A DNA stretch of 30,827 bases. Source: a virus. Where the stretch lies: IMG/VR virus record IMGVR_UViG_3300031603_000019, positions 1-30,827 of that record; one strand, 5' to 3'. The notes below the pieces were generated by a model. The model had not been told where the DNA came from. It saw nothing but the letters and a program-made list of their open reading frames with translations, and searched no databases. Every line of letters starts with the position of its first letter. Position 1 is the first letter of the stretch. Position numbers and translations under genes: made by a program. This document shows, in pieces, positions 22,285 through 29,243 of this stretch.

Positions 22285-24573
22285 TTATCCCATATTTGTT
22301 ACTGTGTTTGATACATTTGCAATTCCAGTTTCAGTATGAATGAATACCTCTTCGCCATTAAAAGCACCCGTAGAACTTGCATATATCGTAAATCCCGTTG
22401 CTAGGTATGATACGCTCGGTCCTGATTTGACAGTCATACTTTTTACATTAATTGCCGAACCAAGATCTATATCCAATGTAACATCAGGCCCTGCGTTTGA
22501 ACCAATCGCCCAATAATAACTACTAGTATTGCTATCAAATACTTTCCATGCGGTGTATGTTGAATTATATAAATAACTAACATCTACAACATACGGTGAT
22601 GGTGCTGTATCACTTGTCATTGATGCGGGGTATGATGTTCCACTTTGCCCAGCACCTGTAAACATTCTCCAATTTGATACCTGCCACCAGTTACCATTAG
22701 TACCACATGTAACACCAGTCATTCTCCAATATCTATACGTCCCACCAAACGGTGTTGTTGTTAATGCGGTGGTAGCAATCTCAGATTGTAAGTCACCAAA
22801 GTCTTGACAACGGACTCTTAGTTCATACGTTCCTGGTACCGGCGCTTGGAATGTTAATGTCCCATCTAGGTTATCAGTTATAGCACTACCAGTTACTACT
22901 GCGACACTCCCACTATACGCTTCTAAAAGATAAGCTGGGTCATCATAAACTGCATGATTTGATACTGTCAATGTATATGATATCCCTGCGGTTACTGAAC
23001 TAGAACCTGTGATTGTTGGTGTAACACTTATACCTAAGTTAGTGTTCTGCCATTTAGATGCTACACTATTGTACATTAATAAATCATTGTTTTGAACACT
23101 TGAAATGGTAACATCTGATAATCCCGTTAGGTTAGATGCACCACCGCCACCTCCTGAAGAACCACCAGGATTTCCAGTTAGGCTTGTACCATCATATATG
23201 AAAGTAAATATATCCACTGCATTTGCTGTAGTTGTTAGAGTTGGTGCTGTACCTCCACTCCATTTGTAAACATTCCCATACGTTAAGGTTCGGTTACCAG
23301 TCGCATCTTGCTTTACAATTAAAGTATAAGTATGCCCATTTATTAAATTAGTAGGGTTGTCTAAAACACGATTACCACCTAAAGTTACTACTGCTGCTTT
23401 GTTTAATGAATCCCAACTAATATTCGTTGTATCGGAAAGAGTACTGACTGCTGGTAACATATCTAATAATTCTTTTTCTAATTCAGCAACTCTCTTTACT
23501 AATAAATCAATATAGTTAACGCCCTTTACCCCATCCGGTCCGGTAAATACTAATTCAGGATAATCATTTTCTATATCCTCTGCTAATACACCATATCGTT
23601 TTCGACCGCCACCACCAACTTTAAATTGGTATTCTTTAAATTCAATTACCTTAGCTTTTACTTTATTAATACTTGCAATTTGCTCTTTTAATGCCGTTGC
23701 TGATGTGTAAACTGTGGTGTTAACGGTTAGTGTATCTGTTATTCTAGCTGAACCCGAAACATCAAATCTGTATGTTGGTGCGTGTCCAACTCCTACTGAA
23801 CTACCACTTATTGCATCACCAATGAATAGAGCCTCTGCTCCGAACGTTCCCATCTTAATTGTATTATCCGAAAATACTTCTAATACAGGTAGGCCTGATA
23901 TATCATTTACCGAAAATAGAGATCCTGATAGTTCATCTGTTATTGAAAATAGATTGCCGAGCCCACCCTCAATTGATAATACATCTGTATCACCAACTGA
24001 ACCAGATCGATATAGTGTTGTTGAACCGGTTACAATTAACGAACTACCATCGAATGTTAAACTTGCTTCTGCATTTCCATTAGAACTATCTACTGATGTA
24101 ATAATTCGATTGTTTGCTGAATTTGCTACTGATAACCCACCAGCAGAAATCCCAGTTAGATTAGAACCATCTCCATAGTAAGAACCTGAAAAGTTTGATG
24201 CTGATACTGTGGTTGCGTACATAGTACCACTTGCACTAATATTACCCTCTACAGATAATCTTTCTGTTGGATTTTCATTAGATAATCCTACATACCCATT
24301 TGAAGAGGTAATGTATATTGCATTTGCGCTATAAGCACCACCAACATAAAGACCTAAATGTGATTGTTGTGCTTCATCGTCTAAATTACCAATTTCAAGA
24401 TTCCCGTTTGCATATCTTTGTAAAGTTTTAACTCCATTCGTATATATTTCTGTGCCAATTAGTAAATTTCCACTTGCACTAATGTGGCCTGATGCGGTTA
24501 TATCGGTAGATACGTTTAATGTGTTAAGATGTGCATTACTACCCGATGCAACGAGTTTTTTCCAATTTGGCAT
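22285..24573 (-). CDS. Tail fibre with internal S74 chaperone/autoprotease and discoidin-like C-terminus
   Basis: 762 residues. The N-terminus NWKKLVASGSNAHLNTLNVS matches that of the 443-residue fibre protein. A beta-rich shaft follows, with GDGSNLTGIS (about 134-143). Residues about 288-372 form an S74 intramolecular chaperone: SATALK places Ser291 and Lys296 five apart, as in the Ser-Lys dyad of endosialidase; then KRYGVLAEDIENDYPELV and VNYIDLLVKRVAELEKEL. Unusually, 390 more residues follow: a beta domain (about 375-470), a Gly-rich hinge (about 470-479), NLTGLSDVTISSVQNNDLLM, an Ig-like stretch, and a discoidin (F5/8 C)-like domain (about 612-740; RYWRM, TAWKVFDSNTSSYYW, VTLDIDLGSAINVKSM). 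The Asp that normally follows the catalytic Ser is Ala. Confidence 0.8.
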   Translation of the reverse strand: MPNWKKLVASGSNAHLNTLNVSTDITASGHISASGNLLIGTEIYTNGVKTLQRYANGNLEIGNLDDEAQQSHLGLYVGGAYSANAIYITSSNGYVGLSNENPTERLSVEGNISASGTMYATTVSASNFSGSYYGDGSNLTGISAGGLSVANSANNRIITSVDSSNGNAEASLTFDGSSLIVTGSTTLYRSGSVGDTDVLSIEGGLGNLFSITDELSGSLFSVNDISGLPVLEVFSDNTIKMGTFGAEALFIGDAISGSSVGVGHAPTYRFDVSGSARITDTLTVNTTVYTSATALKEQIASINKVKAKVIEFKEYQFKVGGGGRKRYGVLAEDIENDYPELVFTGPDGVKGVNYIDLLVKRVAELEKELLDMLPAVSTLSDTTNISWDSLNKAAVVTLGGNRVLDNPTNLINGHTYTLIVKQDATGNRTLTYGNVYKWSGGTAPTLTTTANAVDIFTFIYDGTSLTGNPGGSSGGGGGASNLTGLSDVTISSVQNNDLLMYNSVASKWQNTNLGISVTPTITGSSSVTAGISYTLTVSNHAVYDDPAYLLEAYSGSVAVVTGSAITDNLDGTLTFQAPVPGTYELRVRCQDFGDLQSEIATTALTTTPFGGTYRYWRMTGVTCGTNGNWWQVSNWRMFTGAGQSGTSYPASMTSDTAPSPYVVDVSYLYNSTYTAWKVFDSNTSSYYWAIGSNAGPDVTLDIDLGSAINVKSMTVKSGPSVSYLATGFTIYASSTGAFNGEEVFIHTETGIANVSNTVTNMG

Positions 24574-24658
24574 ATATTATTTCCTTTATTGCGGTTGGTT
24601 ACTAGATTTTAAAAGCCCACTTCCCCCTTAATTGGCGGCCAACATAAAGCTGTTCCTA

Positions 24659-24667
24659 TATAAATAT
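24659..24667 (-). promoter_or_regulatory. ATATTTATA candidate late promoter element for the S74 tail fibre gene
   Basis: Exact match, 85 bases upstream of the ATG at 24573, the longest leader of the set. The leader includes a GC-rich patch with TTGGCGGCCAA (24632-24642). Confidence 0.45.
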
Positions 24668-24688
24668 GAGATATTTTAGTATTAAACT

Positions 24689-24718
24689 AAAAAACCCCCA
24701 TCATTACGGTGGGGGTTT
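24689..24718 (-). terminator. Intrinsic terminator after the small gene at 24727
   Basis: On the minus strand AAACCCCCA pairs perfectly with TGGGGGTTT (plus a G-T and a G-C pair inside), followed by a TTTTTT run. It lies 9 bases after the stop codon and separates this transcript from the tail fibre. Confidence 0.85.
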
Positions 24719-24726
24719 ATATTAAT

Positions 24727-24909
24727 TTATAATGATATCAAGTATGTTTGTAGCTTTACGGCCGTTTCATACACTAACTGAACATCTCTTCCCTCAAATT
24801 TAGATTCTGCGATTGTCTTTAATAGGAATTCAACCTCAACCTTTTCTAATTCTAAACTTTCAGGTTTAACCTCAACAGCTTTCTTCTTTAAATTGCTTAA
24901 TGTACTCAT
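24727..24909 (-). CDS. 60-residue charged protein of unknown function
   Basis: The frame allows a start at 24936 (69 residues) or at 24909 (60 residues). I prefer 24909 because AAATAAAGTT precedes it, the same leader as before the gene at 17064. The product is helical and charged (SNLKKKAVEVKPESLELEK; FEGRDVQLVYETAVKLQTYL). Similar small proteins occur in phage tail-fibre blocks, but I cannot name a function. It lies between the two large fibre genes and ends in a strong terminator. Confidence 0.6.
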   Translation of the reverse strand: MSTLSNLKKKAVEVKPESLELEKVEVEFLLKTIAESKFEGRDVQLVYETAVKLQTYLISL

Positions 24910-24942
24910 AACTTTATTTCTAATTGTTTTAAACATTTCATT

Positions 24943-26274
24943 TTAGCTATAGATATAAATATCATCACCTGTTACTTTAATTGAACCACGCTCTGCGATT
25001 ACCGATTGACCTGCCGTTGTATCAAATACTCTAGGAATAAATGAAGTTGGTGTTACTGCGGTAGCGTTGTATGCTACATCAGTAGTTGACCAAGCCGGTC
25101 TAGTTGTTCCAGCATCAAAGAAAAATGATTCACCTGAACCGTTTGTGTTACTTTGGAATATAATACCAGCATCTACATTTCCAGTAGAACCCGATGCTAA
25201 TAGGATAAACTTATCTTCAATGTTTAAATTTGCTGTATTAAGAGTTACCGTTGTTCCTTGTACTTCTAAATCACCAGTCAATGTTAAATTTGAGTGAGTA
25301 ACATTCGAATTAGTTTTTACATCCTGATCCAATCCACCTAAATAACCCCATTGTCCTGCTGAGATTGTAGTTGAACCAATTGCTGCTATTTGAGTTGCTT
25401 CTCCTGATGTGATTGCTACACCTTGTATTTTTACTACTGAGTTACCCGAACTAACTCCGGTTACATCACCAGCTAATGTTGGAGCTTGTGTTGCAACAAC
25501 AAAATCCATATCACCAGTACTATCCTGATACGTAATGGTTATACCAGTCTTAGTTCCACCAGAAGCAACCATTGCTCCAGCGAAATCTTCAACTTGCTCT
25601 TGTGTTAATGTAGTAGATGATCCCGATATATCTGCAGCGGTTAATGATTTAATCAATGCTAATGAAGTTACTTCAGAATCCATTAATGCCCCTGCGGCAG
25701 TTACATTGGTTGCATCTGTTACATCTGCAGAAGATTCAACTGAATCTAATTTAGTTTCCTGTGCATCAGTCATAAGACGTTTGTTAGTCGCGTCTGTAAA
25801 GTTAGTTGTTGTGAATGTTGGTGTTGCCCCACTAATTACTGATTGGTTTAGTGCTTTTACATCTGCAATGGAAGTTAATTCCGAATCCATTAATGCACCT
25901 GCTGCGGTTACGTTAGTTGCATCTGTTACATCTGCGGATGCTTCAATTGCATCTAATTTGGAATGGTCTGTATTTGTAAAGTTATTTTGAGATAGCTCAC
26001 CATCTGTTACTGAGTAGGTTGTGTTATTGAATGGTAGTTGAGATACTGTAATGTATTTCTCAGTTCCTGCATCCGATAATAATAACTTATCTGATGTTAA
26101 TACGGTTATACCAGTCCCATCAGTAAATCCTTCGATGTCTAAGCCCGATGCTGCTACTCCAGTTAATGCCGAACCATCACCTTTGAAGTATGATGCTGTA
26201 ACTGCGTTTGTTACGTTTATATTTAGTAATTCTGCGGCTGACCCGGATACAATTACTTTTTTCCAATTTGCCAT
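24943..26274 (-). CDS. Tail fibre-like structural protein
   Basis: 443 residues. The N-terminus NWKKVIVSGSAAELLNINVT is homologous to that of the 762-residue fibre, followed by YFKGDGSALTGVA. Residues about 107-130 and 178-201 hold near-identical copies of SADVTDATNVTAAGALMDSE, an internal duplication. The rest is Thr/Ser/Gly-rich and beta-repetitive, as in fibre shafts, and ends GSIKVTGDDIYIYS. No S74 domain. It probably attaches to the virion through the same socket as the larger fibre. It has an AAGGAATC ribosome site. Confidence 0.75.
   Translation of the reverse strand: MANWKKVIVSGSAAELLNINVTNAVTASYFKGDGSALTGVAASGLDIEGFTDGTGITVLTSDKLLLSDAGTEKYITVSQLPFNNTTYSVTDGELSQNNFTNTDHSKLDAIEASADVTDATNVTAAGALMDSELTSIADVKALNQSVISGATPTFTTTNFTDATNKRLMTDAQETKLDSVESSADVTDATNVTAAGALMDSEVTSLALIKSLTAADISGSSTTLTQEQVEDFAGAMVASGGTKTGITITYQDSTGDMDFVVATQAPTLAGDVTGVSSGNSVVKIQGVAITSGEATQIAAIGSTTISAGQWGYLGGLDQDVKTNSNVTHSNLTLTGDLEVQGTTVTLNTANLNIEDKFILLASGSTGNVDAGIIFQSNTNGSGESFFFDAGTTRPAWSTTDVAYNATAVTPTSFIPRVFDTTAGQSVIAERGSIKVTGDDIYIYS
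24954..24962 (-). promoter_or_regulatory. ATATTTATA element for the small gene, inside the end of the fibre gene
   Basis: Exact match overlapping the last codons of the 443-residue gene, 44 bases upstream of the preferred ATG at 24909 (17 from the 24936 start). Confidence 0.45.
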
Positions 26275-26334
26275 AATAGATTCCTTTTTTTATTTTTGTT
26301 TTATATTTGTTTTATGTTTGCTGTGTGGTTGTTA

Positions 26335-26727
26335 TTATAAATATATAAATAAATTACTTCCACTAACTGCTAGTCCACCAGATGCTCCGGCTGGTAACGT
26401 TTGTGATTCTTTTATTATCAATGTACCATCTGAATTAATAGATATCTTCTCAACACCTGCTATTTTAATTAGAAAGACATCCGATGTATTTGTATTTGTA
26501 TTTTCTATTAGAGATAGTGATGATGATACTGCCCCAGTCATATTTATAGAACCTGTTATCTGTACATTAGTGGTTACTATACTTTGTAAAGATGCCACGC
26601 CATTATCCCGTTTAAAGAATAATTTACCATCAAACGTGTTAATTGCAAGTTCACCCAATGTTAAATCGGATATACCTGGAATTCTAGCTCCTACACTACT
26701 ATTTTTTAATTTTATTTGTCCAGCCAT
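26335..26727 (-). CDS. Small fibre-like/adaptor structural protein
   Basis: 130 residues. The N-terminus KLKNSSVGARIPGISDLTLG, followed by ELAINTFDGKLFFKRDNG, is the typical opening of phage fibre and head-fibre proteins that dock on the virion. A short beta-repetitive part (SINMTGAVSSSLSLIENTNT) follows, ending GSNLFIYL. It lies 12 bases after an adaptor gene and just before the 443-residue fibre gene, consistent with a baseplate or head fibre component. The exact site of attachment is unknown. Confidence 0.7.
   Translation of the reverse strand: MAGQIKLKNSSVGARIPGISDLTLGELAINTFDGKLFFKRDNGVASLQSIVTTNVQITGSINMTGAVSSSLSLIENTNTNTSDVFLIKIAGVEKISINSDGTLIIKESQTLPAGASGGLAVSGSNLFIYL
26336..26344 (-). 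promoter_or_regulatory. ATATTTATA candidate late promoter element for the 443-residue fibre gene
   Basis: Exact match, 61 bases upstream of the ATG at 26274, overlapping the stop of the preceding gene. Confidence 0.5.
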
Positions 26728-26739
26728 TAATTATCCGTT

Positions 26740-27279
26740 TTAAAAGCTCCCACCATCGATGAGAATAAAGTTTATAGAACCCGTTATAGATAGTGAGCCT
26801 GTTATTTGATGCGTATCATCTAACGAATCACCAAAGATTGTTGAACCACTACTAAAAGAAGTAGTCATATGTGTTATTGATGAACTTACTATATACCGTT
26901 CTGCTGTTATACTTGCAACTACTAAATCAGAACCTACTAAGCTTTCAACTGAACTACTTACTATACCACTTGGTAAGTTTATTATACGACTCCAAAGAAG
27001 TGGTTGTGCATCATCTGCTCTCCCAAACCCCTCTAATACCATTGATGCTGACATCTGTGCTGATGATGATACTACGGTTTCGGCATTTAATCGAGTCTTT
27101 ACATGTGTTGTAAAGTTATCCTTGAACGCTGAATTCGCAGTTATGGAATTTTTGTTGAAGTTTGATATTGTTTGGGGTAAGTTTTGTAATGTATAATAAT
27201 CGATATTAACCAATTGACTACCATTACCTATATATGACCCACTAAACGATCCACTAAAAGAGCCACTATATGCTGGCAT
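26740..27279 (-). CDS. Fibre adaptor-like protein, paralogue B
   Basis: 179 residues. The N-terminus has repeated SGSF units (AYSGSFSGSFSGSYIGNGSQ), then LVNIDYYTLQNLPQTISNF and a helical TARVKAQLNVE-like segment (here THVKTRLNAETVVSSSAQ). The C-terminal half is longer than in paralogue A and ends in fibre-like ITGSLSITGSINFI. It is clearly homologous to the next gene upstream (27380-27733). The shared GNGSQL motif resembles the GDGSxLTG motif of the two large fibres. Its ribosome site is CGGAGATG. Confidence 0.7.
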   Translation of the reverse strand: MPAYSGSFSGSFSGSYIGNGSQLVNIDYYTLQNLPQTISNFNKNSITANSAFKDNFTTHVKTRLNAETVVSSSAQMSASMVLEGFGRADDAQPLLWSRIINLPSGIVSSSVESLVGSDLVVASITAERYIVSSSITHMTTSFSSGSTIFGDSLDDTHQITGSLSITGSINFILIDGGSF

Positions 27280-27311
27280 TACACATCTCCGATTTTGTTT
27301 TCTATTCTAAG

Positions 27312-27320
27312 TATAAATAT
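27312..27320 (-). promoter_or_regulatory. ATATTTATA candidate late promoter element for paralogue B
   Basis: Exact match, 32 bases upstream of the ATG at 27279. The 20 bases 27302-27321 are identical to 27756-27775 upstream of paralogue A, with the same 32-base distance. Confidence 0.55.
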
Positions 27321-27366
27321 AGAGTTTATTATAATACAATCGTTTATGATTACGATATGTTATTAT
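27312..27366 (-). repeat. Dispersed intergenic repeat, copy 2
   Basis: Matches 19651-19705: 30 identical bases, then 20 of 25. It lies between the stop of the 117-residue gene and the start of paralogue B. Confidence 0.85.
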
Positions 27367-27379
27367 ATCAATTATAAGA

Positions 27380-27733
27380 TTACCAACTATGTGTTTTTAC
27401 TACACTCCATTCGTAAGTAGATACTGCAATTTGCATACATATCTCTACCCATGAATTATTTGAATCTGCTCTATATCTTAATGTACCAACATTATCTGCA
27501 GTAGCGATTGATTCAGTTGAACTATCGTTTGGTGCGATTGATGATGATACTACACCCTCTACATTTAACTGAGCCTTTACACGTGCTGTAAAGTTATTTC
27601 GTAAATGTGAGTTAGCTACTATTGAGTTTAATTCAAAATTTGATATTGTTTTGGGAAGTGTTGACAGTGAAAAGTAATCAATATCTGTTAATTGACTACC
27701 ATTACCCTCAAATGAACCACTATATGCTGACAT
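27380..27733 (-). CDS. Fibre adaptor-like protein, paralogue A
   Basis: 117 residues. It shares with paralogue B the segments AYSGSFEGNGSQLTDIDYFS, LPKTISNFELNSIVANS and FTARVKAQLNVEGVVSSS. The C-terminal third differs (GTLRYRADSNNSWVEICMQI, ending VVKTHSW) and looks like a short beta domain found at the end of small phage fibre proteins. It probably arose with paralogue B by tandem duplication that included the promoter. Its ribosome site is TGGAGATAAAG. Confidence 0.7.
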   Translation of the reverse strand: MSAYSGSFEGNGSQLTDIDYFSLSTLPKTISNFELNSIVANSHLRNNFTARVKAQLNVEGVVSSSIAPNDSSTESIATADNVGTLRYRADSNNSWVEICMQIAVSTYEWSVVKTHSW

Positions 27734-27765
27734 TCTTTATCTCCATGTTTATTATCTATTCTAAG

Positions 27766-27774
27766 TATAAATAT
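27766..27774 (-). promoter_or_regulatory. ATATTTATA candidate late promoter element for paralogue A
   Basis: Exact match, 32 bases upstream of the ATG at 27733, near the end of phoH. Confidence 0.55.
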
Positions 27775-27792
27775 ACCATTTATTATGTTTCG

Positions 27793-28452
27793 TTAATACT
27801 GAGTTAATAATCTCAATATTTCATCTAATGATTCGTGTCTGTGATTATCTGTTAGTGTAACATCATAAACCCATTTGGAATCTTTTAGCTTTGGAACATC
27901 GTGTATTGCTGAATCATTTCTAAACTTTAAATCTATTTGATGAGGGTCTCCACATAATATCATAGTAGAGCCTTTTCCAACTCTACCTAAAACCATCAGA
28001 AGCTGTTGTTTAGTGAGGTTTTGGAACTCATCCACTATAACTAAAGAGTTTTCAAAAGTCCTCCCTCTAAAGTGTGATAGTGATACCATTTCGATATCCT
28101 CATCTGCCATCATTTTATCTAATATAGTAGGTTTATTATATACCTTTCTCATATTGGATTTGATTGGTACTAACCAGGGTTCCATTTTCTCTTCTAAAGA
28201 ACCTGGAAGAAATCCATTATCCTCATTTGAAACTGTTGGTCTAGTAACTACTATCTTATTTACCAATCGTTTGAAAAACATATCTAAACCAATTTGACAT
28301 GCTAATAGAGTTTTACCACTACCGGCTTTTCCTATTACAAAATTGAATGGGTGAATTAGAATCTCTGCTTTTGTTAACTTCTGTTCTTCTGATAAGCTTA
28401 TTGAAAACTTAACATTTCCCTTTGGGGGATTTTTTACTTTGTTATCTGCCAT
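27793..28452 (-). CDS. phoH: PhoH-family ATPase
   Basis: 219 residues, a normal length for phage PhoH. Walker A is GKAGSGKT (41-48) after the FNFVIG strand; IVVTRP (67-72) and GFLPGSLEEKMEPW (80-93) are PhoH-specific; Walker B is LVIVDEFQN (137-145) with Asp141 and Glu142; ILCGDPHQID (165-174) is the sensor-like segment. PhoH proteins are ATP-binding enzymes related to superfamily 1 helicases and are common in marine and T4-like phages, where their role is not settled (RNA or phosphate metabolism). It lies between the homing endonuclease and the fibre block and has its own late-like promoter element. Confidence 0.95.
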   Translation of the reverse strand: MADNKVKNPPKGNVKFSISLSEEQKLTKAEILIHPFNFVIGKAGSGKTLLACQIGLDMFFKRLVNKIVVTRPTVSNEDNGFLPGSLEEKMEPWLVPIKSNMRKVYNKPTILDKMMADEDIEMVSLSHFRGRTFENSLVIVDEFQNLTKQQLLMVLGRVGKGSTMILCGDPHQIDLKFRNDSAIHDVPKLKDSKWVYDVTLTDNHRHESLDEILRLLTQY

Positions 28453-28479
28453 ATTGAATCTTATTTAAGTAACCTTTAG

Positions 28480-28488
28480 TATAAATAT
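28480..28488 (-). promoter_or_regulatory. ATATTTATA candidate late promoter element for phoH
   Basis: Exact match, 27 bases upstream of the ATG at 28452. Confidence 0.5.
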
Positions 28489-28524
28489 CAAAATTTAGAT
28501 TAATAACATAGAAAATGGGAGCTT

Positions 28525-29109
28525 TTAATCTTTCTTAATTATATTATTTGATTTGATGAACCGACCCTTACTATCTTTTTTAAGATTTCGATTCTTTAAC
28601 CAAACACCACGCTCTTCATATAACCTAATTCCATCAACTGAACCGTTCCTATCGATATACCATTCTAATGAGAATCTACCCTTAGCTTTTTGTTTTTGTT
28701 TTGCTCTAGCTTCATCCGAATGAGTTTTTCCGTACATACCATTACCTTTGCCTGATGTAGCGTTACTCATAGTTTTAAGGTATTGTTGATATTCAACCGA
28801 ATCTCGTCTATCTTTGTATGGAAATTCACCACCAGCGCCGGTTGGTACTGAGTTATATCCATTTTTATAAGAATCGTATGCAGTAATGAATTGTTCTTCT
28901 ATGATAGGTGCTGATTTATGTGATACGTTACATATAATTTCTTTAGTTAAAGTATCCCATCCATATTTTCTAATAGCTTGGTGGATTTTGTATGTACCTT
29001 TGCCAGATTCCGCAATGTTCTTATGTTCACTCATTCGTTTATTGTAGTTTTTAGTCCTACCAATATACACCTTACCACTTGGTGATGTTATTTTATATAT
29101 TACATCCAT
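28525..29109 (-). CDS. Free-standing GIY-YIG homing endonuclease
   Basis: 194 residues. The catalytic domain has VIYKI (3-7) and VYIGRT (14-19) with Arg18, followed by KRMSEHK (24-30) with His29 and the metal-binding Glu in IIEEQF (71/72). A NUMOD3-type DNA-binding motif follows (SGKGNGMYGKTHSDEARAK, about 119-137), then a basic C-terminal part. The order nuclease then NUMOD3 is that of T4 Seg-type enzymes. It probably cuts phage relatives lacking the gene near the capsid-phoH junction. It lies after the capsid terminator without an ATATTTATA element but with a strong ribosome site (AAAGGAGAATTAT). No intron is seen around it. Confidence 0.95.
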   Translation of the reverse strand: MDVIYKITSPSGKVYIGRTKNYNKRMSEHKNIAESGKGTYKIHQAIRKYGWDTLTKEIICNVSHKSAPIIEEQFITAYDSYKNGYNSVPTGAGGEFPYKDRRDSVEYQQYLKTMSNATSGKGNGMYGKTHSDEARAKQKQKAKGRFSLEWYIDRNGSVDGIRLYEERGVWLKNRNLKKDSKGRFIKSNNIIKKD

Positions 29110-29185
29110 ATAATTCTCCTTTATAATAGATATGGAGTTCTATGGTTAAACGTTAGAAATGTTTATAACTTTTTCGATTTTAGAC

Positions 29186-29215
29186 ATAAAAAAAGGGTAA
29201 CCGAAGCTACCCTTT
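29186..29215 (-). terminator. Intrinsic terminator of the major capsid gene
   Basis: On the minus strand AAAGGGTA and TACCCTTT pair around an 8-base loop and are followed by a TTTTTTT run. It lies 28 bases after the capsid stop codon and separates capsid transcription from the homing endonuclease gene. Confidence 0.85.
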
Positions 29216-29243
29216 GAATAAATATTACAATTCTAATAATTTC

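Noticed and set aside
23714-26743. Long plus-strand frames opposite the fibre genes (23714-24178, 25535-25990, 26051-26743)
   Set aside because: They are antisense to beta-repetitive fibre genes; 26051-26743 crosses two genes and an intergenic promoter element, and no start signal supports it.
12391-28488. Plus-strand TATAAATA strings as T4-type late promoters
   Set aside because: They would point away from every gene; no plus-strand genes exist in the window, so the minus-strand reading is the useful one.
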